Assembly: GCA_037176845.1 (NCBI GenBank)
Contig: JAYKXP010000102.1
Location: 62,001-126,000 of the forward strand
Direction of reading: 5' to 3'
Length of the DNA: 64,000 nt
DNA from: Paramarasmius palmivorus
Taxonomy: Eukaryota > Basidiomycota > Agaricomycetes > Agaricales > Marasmiaceae
Shown here: in pieces, positions 55,243 through 64,000 of the stretch
How positions within the stretch are numbered: the first letter of the stretch is position 1
Layout of the letters: the number at the start of each line of letters is the position of its first letter
Translations under genes and position numbers: made by a program
The notes under the pieces: model-generated
Seen by the model: only the letters and a program-made list of their open reading frames with translations
The model's database searches: none
Told to the model about the DNA's origin: nothing

Positions 55243-56952
55243 TTAGAACTTCTCTGTAGCCATTTGCGCACTATCCCGCTCTTCCTTTGCCTGAGCCCAA
55301 ATATCATTATAGGCGGCGGCGACGTCTACGTGTTCCTTCTTGCCTGGCTCTCCGATCAACCACCTGCTAATGACTTTCTCCCCCATAAAGGTACGATTGG
55401 CACTGTTGTAACACAATCGGCATACCCTATGATCGATGGTGACATGCTCGAATCCTTCGTCTAGGAAGTCGCTGGCAGTCTGGACTACTCCAATGACGGT
55501 GCGGTCACCTGTCTTGGGTGTGTGGCAAGTACCGGCTTCGCAGTTGGGGTCGTAGGTCTGATATCCGACGAAATAGTTGTGAACAAGTTCGTCTTTGAGG
55601 GTTCGATTGACGACTGGGGGGCATGGCCAAGGCTCGCTTTCGTAGTAACCTTTCCAGCTGTTCTCGTTGTTGTACATGTCGATGGTAGAAGATGAGGATG
55701 AGTTTAGAGATGAGGTTGCTTTGACAGCGGTAGATGGGATGAGTACTGGTGATGCTGGTTCTCGATATTCTTCTTTGCTTTTATAGGAGTTTTGCTGGCA
55801 GTCTTGGAACTGTTCTGCTTTGTCTTGTTGAGAATCCACTCGATCTTCTCTGCATATGATCGCTTTGGTATCAATCGGGGTCTGTAAATCGACCATTGTG
55901 GCCATCGTGGTGTGCATTTCCACGGCCATGTATGCTGTTTCCTCGGATTTCTCTTCAGTTTCTTTGGTGTTTCCGAATTCTTCATTGTAAAACCATTCTT
56001 TCGGTGGATTATACTGTTCCACTGCTCGGATTTCCCTGGCTAACCATGTGCCTTCTTCCCATATTTCTTCTTCCATGGCTTTAACAGCACTTTCCTTGGT
56101 ACTGCTGGCCTTCTCTTTTCCTTTACGCCATGATTGGCTATCTTTAGCTTGCTTGGACTTTTCTTTATCCTCGGAATCATCGTCTGATTTCCTAGATTTC
56201 GGCTTTGTAGCACATTTTGCGGCGATATGCCCTTTTCCTTGGCATCTGAAACATGTGATTTCCTTGCGATCTCTATCTCCGCCCTGACGATCATTAAATT
56301 TCCGGCCTCTTCCTCGGCTATTAAATCCTCGGCCTCTATTATTGGAATGATCTCGGGAATAATTGGCTTCCTCCTTCTTGACTTTGCCTCGGCGCATTGC
56401 CTGTCCGTTTGCTTCAGCTCGAATGGCAGCAATCAGCTTGTCAACAGTTAAATCTTTGTTTGATTCACTGTATACGGTCATGACAGCTGTGATTGTTGAA
56501 TTCAATGATTGGGGAACTGATGCAATTAATGCATTCTTGAACTGGTCATCCGAAATAGTGATGTTTCGTGATGTGAGTTCATTTCGGATATTGAGGAGTT
56601 CGTCAATATGTTCATTGACTTTGCCAATGTCGTTGCAAGATAGATTGTATAGCTTGCGTTCCAGGTGTGCTTCTGTCAAAGGATTTTTCGTGTCGTAATC
56701 CTTCTTTAATCCTGTCCATAGTTCTTGTGATGTCTCTGTATTTCGATATCTTTGGAGAATAGTATCCGGCAATTTTCCAATAATTGCATTCATGAGATCG
56801 GCATCTGCGTCTCCTTCTTCTGCAGTAGTCAGGTACTTCCCATACCCTATCAACTTTGCTGCATGTTCTACACGCATTGCCCACATGCCCCAGTTTGAAC
56901 CATCGTTCTTTAACTTGGTACACTCGGCAAATGCTTTGACTGCTTTAGACAT
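55243..56952 (-). CDS. Copia-type Gag polyprotein (copy 2)
   Basis: 569 residues from ATG 56950-56952. The N-terminal 300 residues are nearly identical to copy 1, including DDQFKNALIASVPQSLNS, the RGRGFNSRGRG stretch and the CCHC knuckle (CFRCQGKGHIAAKC). The C-terminus differs. It has a second Cys/His-containing block (HRVCRLCYNSANRTFMGEK), followed by SRWLIGEPGKK and a helix ending MATEKF. The same frame stays open upstream for more than 280 codons (VRGNVLRTT, LICVHWPHQFNVDEL, NPSRNPSR) toward an ATG at 57856-57858. A TAA and small indels close to that ATG now break the leader. Confidence 0.85.
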   Translation of the reverse strand: MSKAVKAFAECTKLKNDGSNWGMWAMRVEHAAKLIGYGKYLTTAEEGDADADLMNAIIGKLPDTILQRYRNTETSQELWTGLKKDYDTKNPLTEAHLERKLYNLSCNDIGKVNEHIDELLNIRNELTSRNITISDDQFKNALIASVPQSLNSTITAVMTVYSESNKDLTVDKLIAAIRAEANGQAMRRGKVKKEEANYSRDHSNNRGRGFNSRGRGRKFNDRQGGDRDRKEITCFRCQGKGHIAAKCATKPKSRKSDDDSEDKEKSKQAKDSQSWRKGKEKASSTKESAVKAMEEEIWEEGTWLAREIRAVEQYNPPKEWFYNEEFGNTKETEEKSEETAYMAVEMHTTMATMVDLQTPIDTKAIICREDRVDSQQDKAEQFQDCQQNSYKSKEEYREPASPVLIPSTAVKATSSLNSSSSSTIDMYNNENSWKGYYESEPWPCPPVVNRTLKDELVHNYFVGYQTYDPNCEAGTCHTPKTGDRTVIGVVQTASDFLDEGFEHVTIDHRVCRLCYNSANRTFMGEKVISRWLIGEPGKKEHVDVAAAYNDIWAQAKEERDSAQMATEKF

Positions 56953-58049
56953 GTTGTCTTCTTCTTTGTCTGAATCAAATGATTCTTCCTTTGGTGGTCT
57001 CTTGGGAGATGGTGTTCTCGGTTTGGGTTTGGGACCTATGCTGGGCGATTCTGGTGGATCGTCCTTCTCTTCGTCGGCAGGTGTTTCTTTGTCTTCGTCA
57101 GATACAGGTTTATCAGTATCAGCTGCTGATTCCTGTTCTGAGTCTCCTTTATCCTGCTCTTGTTCCTGTTCTAGGTCCTGTTCTTCTTTATCGGATTCTT
57201 CAGCAAATCCTAATCCTTTTTCGAACTCTTCAGCAAGTTCGGTTTCCTGATCAAACTCTTCAGCAAGTTCGATCTGCTCTTCTTCAACAGTTTCCTCCTG
57301 TGAAGCTGATGTTCCCGCTGGTGGGAATACTAATGGCTGTGGTTCTGGTACTGTTGTTCGTAGGACGTTTCCTCGAACTACTGTTTCGTTCTGATCGTCA
57401 CAATCCCTAAAATTTCCAACTTGTAGCGCTTCCTTGGGAGTCCTAACTCGATTTCTTCTGTTTGGACACGGTTGTTCTTCGCAAAGTTCCCACTTCCGTC
57501 TGTTGAGATCTAAGTAACAATCTCGTAGTTCGTCGACGTTGAACTGATGTGGCCAATGAACACAGATTAAATCTGTTCGAAGTGTGGGTTGTGCGGAAGA
57601 TACTGGTGGCGTGTGCAGTCCTCCAACTGGACTCTGTCTTCTAGAAGGTATACGCGATGGATTCCTCGATGGATGTGATGATATGCTCTGTTGCTGTCCC
57701 GATGGACTGCCTGTTCTACTGCCTACTGGTGTAGGTTGCCTGCTAGGATTCCTGCTAGGGTTCCTAGATCCTCGTAATATTTGTTCTGGGTCGAACGTTC
57801 CTGATACTGGTTGTTACTCACCGCTTCTGGATTGATAACGGCTAACCTCTATCGACATACACTAGTCAATAGTCCTTTGCTTTGGGTAGGGGATTATTCC
57901 TGCGTCCCTGCTCGCCAATCGATATACGATCTTGTTTCTTTGTTCCTTGGGGATATTACAAGTGCGTCCCAAACTCGCCACTATACCAATATGAAATCGG
58001 TATTACTCTGGGTTCGGCTAAGGTTTTTTATAGACCGGGGCCCATAACC

Positions 58050-58368
58050 TGTCAGAGTTTTAGATTGAACTCTGTTAGCAGCGATAGCGCAGGTAAGCGC
58101 GAATAAACGATAGCAGATGACCAGAGGCCTTGAATAGAACCAAGTGATAAACTGATGATTATTGTATGGTTTTTTCTGTCTAGGTTTTATACATGAGTAG
58201 GGATGAAAGATAAACCTAAAAAGTACAAGTATAGACCTCGCTAGAAATAACTGTGGCTTTCTGTGCTTTCTGTAAGTAAGTGGGTTAGACAAAATGATAC
58301 GAGCGGGTCAAGAGATATTCTAAGATGTGGCATGCATATGTAAATATAAACGTTCTATATTTCCAACA
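58050..58368 (-). repeat. Copia copy 2, 5' LTR
   Basis: 319 bp, followed on the minus strand by the primer-binding site and on the other side by AGTAT. Confidence 0.9.
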
Positions 58369-60196
58369 AGTATTAGAATCGAGAGCATTCGAATGCTTGG
58401 CGCAGAAGGCCGCGCTCCCAATCCTTGCTATAACTCTGGACACCTTTATTCTCCATCAAATCGTCACGCAGGCACACGACTCCAGATGATCGCTGATATC
58501 AGCAACTGGGTCGAGGATACGTCAAAAACCGCCAGCACCCTTCGGCTTCATGGAATGGCAGGGTTGGACAAGTCAGTAATGGCTGAAGGGTATGCACGTG
58601 GGATCTTCGGCGGCGCATTCTTTTCGCGAAATGATAGCACTTGCGATAACTTTCTGTCAATAGTCTTGCGTATCAGTTCTGCAAACTAGGATCACTTTCA
58701 CACAAAGCCCTCGTGCCCAACATCATCGAAGCGGTTACTTCAGATCCCAGCGTATTCCATACGACCTATAAAAATCAACCTCGAAACTTGACGAATGCGT
58801 TGAACCAGCTGACAGGAGAGGGTATTGAATATCCTCCGAATGTTACTCGCCGCTCGCTCTATTCCGAGGTGGAACATCCTCATATGTAGTCGTCCCGAGT
58901 CCCAGACTCGTAACGCTTTTAATCAAACCTTCGTCAGCATCCTTCATCTCTTTGACACGGTCGATCGCGATATCGCTCGATACTCCAACGATGAGTTTTC
59001 TGACTCAAAGGTACCGAAGGGACTTTGGGATAGAGGGCACTGTGTGGCGAAGAACATGTCATCGACGAGCTGGTTCAGAGAGCCGATAAACAGATGATCT
59101 TCGCAGTCTGATACATCGGCTCTCCAGATGAACTTCCGTATCATTTTTGAGACCGGCGCGGGTTTCTCGTACTCAGCGTTGGATACGCTCTATCACCAGA
59201 TCTTGACGATGTGTGGGAAATGGCAGAGTGTAGCCTATCGCAATCTTTCGCCGAGGCTCTGTCAATATCGGAGGAGAAATACCTATACTGCCGAAGTCTA
59301 AGCTCCTTCGTCGTCTATAGATGGACACTGTGCAAGGAAGTGACCACTCCTGCCAGTATCGCTCTCGTGCAGACCCTGTTAACGTTTGATCCTTACCCTT
59401 TTATGGCGCTGGCGGAGTCTTGGGGTCTGCGTATGTTGCGGTACCCTTTTTACTTCTCCTTTCTGAATCGGACACAAGTCGAATGGGCCAAGGTATGTCA
59501 AGTTGCCGTCGCTCTCTGTAACTTCTAACCCAAAGGTTTCGATAGACTCAAGGTCCAACCATCTCATTCGCCGAGAAACATAAATCTGATCAAGGAGTAT
59601 TACGTCTCGTTTCCTCCAAACACCAAAGGAAACGTGGTATTTCGTGGTAGTTTCTATGAGAATCACTACCTTGGTACGGTAACGAGGATTGCGAATGTCT
59701 GCAGGGGAATTCCTTGACTGCCTACCTCGGACAGCTCTCCATTCCACATTCCTCACCTTTTGATACTGTCGCCTGCTTCCTCGCACACCTCACCCATGGT
59801 TCCGGATGGTTGGATAGTCGTATGAATTACGAAGGAAAATGCAAGCTCAAGGGTAGATGGGATATATGATTGGGATGAGGAAGTGTGCATCCGCGATATC
59901 AGGAACAGTACGCGTGAAAGCGTTTCATTCTGCAAAGGTTTGTCCTGTATCGATTCTGCGTTACAATCAAGCTGACGGTATGACTGATACAGGAAAAGGA
60001 CTTTATTCGTATCAGAAGATTGATCTAGGAGCGTCTGAAGATCGTCCGTGGGCTCCCGCTGGACTATAGAGACAGTGTTGACCCGGGAACCTTTTGGTCA
60101 TGGGTTGATAAAATTGACGCCATTACCTACACCTGCGATTCAGATGAGTCAGAGACCGACACAGACATAGACATAGAATCCGACGATTCTTGACAA

Positions 60197-60905
60197 TAGG
60201 GCTCCTGGCGGATCGGATGAGGATCGGATGAGGATGAATCGGCTCGGATGGTAGTCATTGAGAGGGTCATCCGCAATCCGAGGATGACAATCCGGTCGGA
60301 TGGCCGATCATCCGCCGGATGGGCGCTACTTCCGGCGCTTGGGCGGGGGCGCCTGTTCCCACGGCGAAAATTGCGTTCTACCACTTCGCAGGACCTCGCA
60401 GGACCATACTTATGCTGTCAAACCGTCGGCCAGAGGTGTTGACGGGGTTGCGTCGTGTTGGATGGCAGAAGGCTGGAATGGGCTGAGAATGACCTATTAA
60501 CTGATTAAAGGTGTGTAACTGTTTTCTTTTAAGTGTTCAAACGTTCACTATTCCAATCCTTACATAGCTCCAAAAAGGTTCATTCGGTTTAACGCGTAAC
60601 CTATGTACCTGCACGCTATCAATTATGCCTAGTTCAGCCAAACATCACCTTGCCAATGAATGAAGAAACTTACTTGTCCCCAACACACCTTCCCCGCATC
60701 AATTGGCCCCCAATAACCCTAAAAAACGCGGAGTCCAACTCTACTTTCCACCGCCTAAGACCACGTGATTCATCTGTCGGATGATCGGCCATCTGAGGGA
60801 GAGCCATCGTCGGATTGCGGATTGCTCAAGGCCCCATCCGCAATCGGCATCCGAGACCTCATCCGGTCGGATATCCGAAGTCAATCCGATCCGCCAGGAG
60901 CCCTA
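60197..60905. mobile_element. hAT-like MITE, 709 bp, 8-bp target duplication
   Basis: Termini are TAGGGCTCCTGGCGGATCGG in inverted orientation. The target duplication is CTTGACAA at 60189-60196 and 60906-60913. An 8-bp duplication and TAGGG-type ends fit hAT; KDZ elements also make 8-bp duplications. Subterminal GGATCGGATGAGG repeats are present in both halves. No transposase is encoded. Confidence 0.88.
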
Positions 60906-60913
60906 CTTGACAA

Positions 60914-61308
60914 CGCTCCCCTACATCCCATAGTGTTTGAACACAATTCTGATGCAACAAATGCGTTCTGAACTGAGCCCTCGATAACGAGTGCTATTGG
61001 TTGGATTTGGCTATCGGCCGAAAGAAGCTGTGGACACGTCCCATTTCAATTACCCTACATCTAGTAGGCATAACGCCGACCAAACTTTTGGAAGAGTGTA
61101 CCTGTCATCGCTCCTTAGGACAGCTCCGGACAGCCTTTACAGCTTTACGGTAGCTATTAGACTATGGAGAAGGATTTTGTAGCGCGGTAATCGACTATTC
61201 CCCAACCATCAACCCTCTGCATTTTCTCCTTGCCCATAATCTCTGTCCACAACCTCCAGAGACACACTTCCCAAAAGCCGTTGCGGTAACCCACTGCGCA
61301 TACGATAC
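60914..61308. other. Promoter-side interval of the intact NACHT gene
   Basis: No coding sequence is supported. The region ends in pyrimidine-rich sequence ahead of ATG 61309. Confidence 0.35.
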
Positions 61309-63979
61309 ATGGCCTTTCATGGGTCGCTGGTCAATATCGGAGGAGACGCGAATAACGTGGTATATGGGGACCAGTTTAATGTGAACAAGGATGATGCCAG
61401 TAGGTCTTGCGGTCCCCTACGCCTTTATATAACTCATTTTGAACTACAGGAGCAAAAGCTTTCGAGCGTTTGGCTCACAAAGCTGCCCCCAACGCTTGTT
61501 ATGATTCCGAGCAGCGCTATCCCCCGCCCAAGTGTCACGAAGGCACTCGAACCCAAATGATCGCTCATATCAGCACCTGGATCGAAGATGCGTCGAAAAC
61601 CACCAGCATTTTCTGGCTTCATGGCACTGCAGGTCTGGGAAAGTCAGCGATTGCTCAGCATATCGCTGAGAAATATGCTGCCTTGAAGATGCTTGGGGGC
61701 GCATTCTTTTTCTCGCGGAACGACCCCACTCGAGACAACATAGGCCCCTTCGTCGCTACTATTGCATACCAGTTCTGCAAGGCTAGATCACCCCTAGGGG
61801 AAGTCCTCGGTCCAAAAATCATCGATAACATCGCCGGAGATCCAAACACCTTCCACGTTTCCTGTGAAAGTCAGCTTCGGCAGCTGGTTCTCGAACCATG
61901 CTTTAGAGTAGAACCGGCAGTGCGGAATGCTCTCCCAAATCTTCTCATCGTCGATGGCCTTGATGAGTGTGTGGATATCGGTGAACAAGAGAGAGTGCTA
62001 GAGCTCCTCCAAATGTTACTCACAGCTCCCACTTTTCCTTCATGGACCATCCTCCTATGCAGCCGTCTCGAGTCCCAGATTCGCGATGCCCTTCACCACC
62101 CAAATTTCAATGGACATCTAGTCTCTTTCGACATGAACACATCGGATGAGCTGAATCGCGATATCGCAAATTACCTCAACGACGAGTTTTTCCGCCTCAG
62201 AGGGAAGTACCAAAGGGTCTTGAGGGAAGAGGGTGTTGTGTGGCCTGGATACGATGTCATTGATGAGCTCGTGCGGAGAGCTGATAAGCAGGTGATTTTC
62301 GCAGCCACAGTGATCAAGTATATTGATACTCGGGACGAGCTTCCTCAAATGCGGCTAGAAAGGATCCGTCTCATCTTCGTAAAGGCTGATACTGAATCCC
62401 CTTATTCCGCGTTGGATCTGCTTTATCACCAGATCCTGTCAACATGTGGGAAATGGGAACAAGTGCGACCTATCCTTCGACTGTTGGTCACACCTCATGA
62501 TTATCCATATCACCTTCACATGGATGATGATAATACTTCCTGGCGCTCGCCTGGAATGATTGCGCGGTTTTTGGGTGTCCAGGAAGCGCAAGTCCAAGTG
62601 ACTTTGGAAAAGCTGCATTCCATCCTCCGGATTCCTTTGGACAAGGAAAAGTGCAGCAACAACAATAACGATGACGGAAATATATACATTGCCCACGCTA
62701 CATTCACCGAGTTTCTTGGCGATCGCTGTCGGTCTCTCAAGTTTTATACGCCAAAATTGACACAGTCTGAGTACTGTGAATTTTTGGCGATATTCTCGCT
62801 TCAAACTTTGGCGGATCTCGCTTGTCGATATCCCCCGTACCACATACAGTCCTTCACTGAGGCCATGTTGTCATGGGAGCAGAAATGGGAGGGCATAAAT
62901 ACACAGCTTTTGCAAACCCTCGTACTTTTGGGATGGAGATCTTGGGAAAAAGCGACTTTCCCACCGAGTCTTGTTCTGGTCGAGGCACTGTCGAATCTCG
63001 ATGTTTATCATTTTATCGGTTTGTGGCATCGAGATTGGTTCAATCGACATCGCTCGGAAGTCACATTCGTTGTTGATCTCAGGGAACAGATTGGACTGAA
63101 GAAACAGATTGAACTGGCAAAGGTCTGCACCTGATCATCAAACCCATTATATGATATCTAATCCAATGCTAACAGTCCCGAGAATCGATGCCCCGCCAAT
63201 TTATCGAGAAACTAGAGATACTTGACGACATCGAACAGTTGAATCTTGCCTTTCCTCCGCACACCGAAGGCAATTTTGTGTTTTGGTGGACACGGTGGGC
63301 AGAAAACTGTTGCTGGACACGGTCGGACTCTTCACGTACCTTGGAGGACATTTTCTTACCACGTTCGAGTTTATCTCAGAAGTTTTTAGTATTATCTGCC
63401 GACTCTTCACATCATCGGATGCTGGTTCCTGAAGATTGGATAATCGTGCCTATTATGAAGGAGAATTCGGAGTTGGAACAGAGGCTGTATGATGTGCTAC
63501 AATTTGACAGCCGGAGTGACTTGTATGGGAAGGAACGCATCTTCCTCGAGGACGTACGAAACCATACCCACTACTCCGTTACAAAACGCATTGTTGCGGT
63601 GTGTACATGTGCACCCTGCATCAGTCCCAGACTGACGACTAGTACTCAACAGGAAGACAATCTGATTCGTTTTAGGAAACTGTTAAAGAAGCGCCTGAAG
63701 ATCGTTCGGGAGCTTTCAGTCAGGCTGCATGATTCCGAGGACCCAGAGGCTTTCTGGTCTTGGGTGGATCGTGGTGATGAGGGTAGCAGTTCGGATAGTT
63801 CTTCAATATCAATACTCACTAGCCGTGCGGGTCACGGTAATTCTTTGTCCTGCATAGCAGCCTCAAACTATCCTTCGGGCTGGTGCTGGCATTACTCATT
63901 TGAGTGGTGTCCACATCATTCCAGATTCTGCGCCGTCGTCTACTCCCTGAGACACTTATCACGAAGGGTGGCAATGTAA
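61309..63979 (+). CDS. NACHT-domain NTPase (fungal NLR-like protein)
   Basis: Four exons (61309-61399, 61450-63122, 63176-63598, 63653-63979) give 837 residues. A short N-terminus (GGDANNVVYGDQFNV) leads to the linker seen in many basidiomycete NACHT proteins (NACYDSEQRYPPPKC). The NACHT core has Walker A GTAGLGKSAIAQH, then GGAFFFSRNDPTRDN, Walker B LLIVDGLDEC and a sensor-like ILLCSRLESQIRDAL. Helical regions follow (ADKQVIFAATVIKYI, HATFTEFLGDR). No WD40, ankyrin or TPR repeats appear by the stop at 63979. Fungal NLR-like proteins act in self/non-self recognition or cell-death signalling, but this member's role is unknown. It is the likely parent or sister of the broken copy upstream. Confidence 0.87.
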
Positions 63980-64000
63980 ATTAGAGTATCTCGAGTAATA

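Larger units (their letters stand above)
54003..58368 (-). mobile_element. RT-less Copia-type LTR element, gag-protease (copy 2), 4,366 bp
   Basis: LTRs at 54003-54319 (317 bp) and 58050-58368 (319 bp) share ends with copy 1 (TGTTGGAA...CTCTGACA on the minus strand). The target duplication is AGTAT at 53998-54002 and 58369-58373. The primer-binding site GGTTATGGGCCC (58038-58049) is complementary to the initiator tRNA-Met anticodon arm. The polypurine tract is TTTGAAGGGGAG (54320-54331). Gag and a protease domain are encoded; integrase and reverse transcriptase are absent. The LTRs differ by several small indels and substitutions, so this copy is older than copy 1 or less well sequenced. Confidence 0.92.
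53890..60193 (+). pseudogene. NACHT NTPase gene, broken, with a retroelement in intron 1
   Basis: The end of exon 1 (DQFNNFLQERE, to 53949) and the start of exon 2 (YIRIESIRMLGAEGR, from 54000/58371) splice in frame over a 50-bp intron (53950-53999), which now also holds a 4.37-kb Copia-type element. The exon 2 region aligns by eye with the intact NACHT gene at 61309: NPCYNSGHLYSP, WVEDTSKTASTLRLHG, GGAFFSRND, CSRPESQTRNAF. The P-loop reads GMAGLDKS where GTAGLGKS is expected, losing the key Gly. Further stops and frameshifts follow at 58687 and beyond. The acidic C-terminus ends at TGA 60191-60193, inside the target duplication of a MITE. Confidence 0.8.

Noticed and set aside
1..64000. CRISPR arrays, bacterial operons, riboswitches or rRNA genes
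   Set aside because: Intron-rich eukaryotic genes throughout; the only regular short repeats are minisatellites and transposon subterminal arrays.

Overview
The window looks like a repeat-rich accessory region from a filamentous basidiomycete, most likely an agaricomycete. The clues are many 45-60 nt GT-AG introns, KDZ-family transposases with a CxC2-type cysteine cluster, TET/JBP dioxygenase genes next to them, a basidiomycete-type Ras-like GTPase, NACHT NTPase genes, and several classes of fungal transposon. I cannot name the genus.

Layout. 1-5.0 kb: a gene-poor edge and a multi-exon gene of unknown function. 5.03-5.59 kb: a Harbinger-type MITE. 7.07-17.79 kb: a decayed, 5'-truncated Ty3/gypsy element. 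It carries C-to-T-type nonsense codons and a 397-bp segment in three tandem copies. It is split by a near-perfect 3.34-kb palindrome (11255-14594) and by a complete PIF/Harbinger transposon (14761-17759) with both its transposase and its Myb/SANT-like gene. 18.7-25.7 kb: a CxC2-KDZ transposase gene (minus strand) with a 3.26-kb RT-less Copia-type LTR element sitting inside one of its introns. 25.8-28.7 kb: two small genes of unknown function and a TET/JBP dioxygenase pseudogene cut off at 28708.

28.71-42.85 kb is the most interesting block. Inverted repeats of about 520-550 bp, full of subterminal motif repeats, bracket 14.1 kb. The block holds a six-exon hypothetical gene, a TET/JBP dioxygenase gene, a small protein with repeated IDLT-type (SUMO-interacting-like) motifs, a Ras-like GTPase containing a 2-nt microexon, a minisatellite, and a CxC2-KDZ transposase. 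The two outermost genes point outward and their stop codons abut the inverted repeats. I read it as a candidate cargo-carrying KDZ transposon; I found no target-site duplication.

42.9-49.5 kb: two lineage-specific hypothetical genes, one with an in-frame TGA, and long gene-poor stretches. 49.98-53.62 kb: a complete MULE with 86-bp inverted repeats and a 9-bp target duplication. 53.9-60.2 kb: a broken NACHT gene whose first intron holds a second RT-less Copia element (gag, in-frame stop, protease). 60.20-60.91 kb: a 709-bp hAT-like MITE inserted over that gene's stop codon. 61.3-63.98 kb: an intact-looking four-exon NACHT gene.

Gene models marked with exon lists were assembled by eye from splice sites and have total lengths divisible by three. 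Homology calls rest on motif recognition, not on a search.
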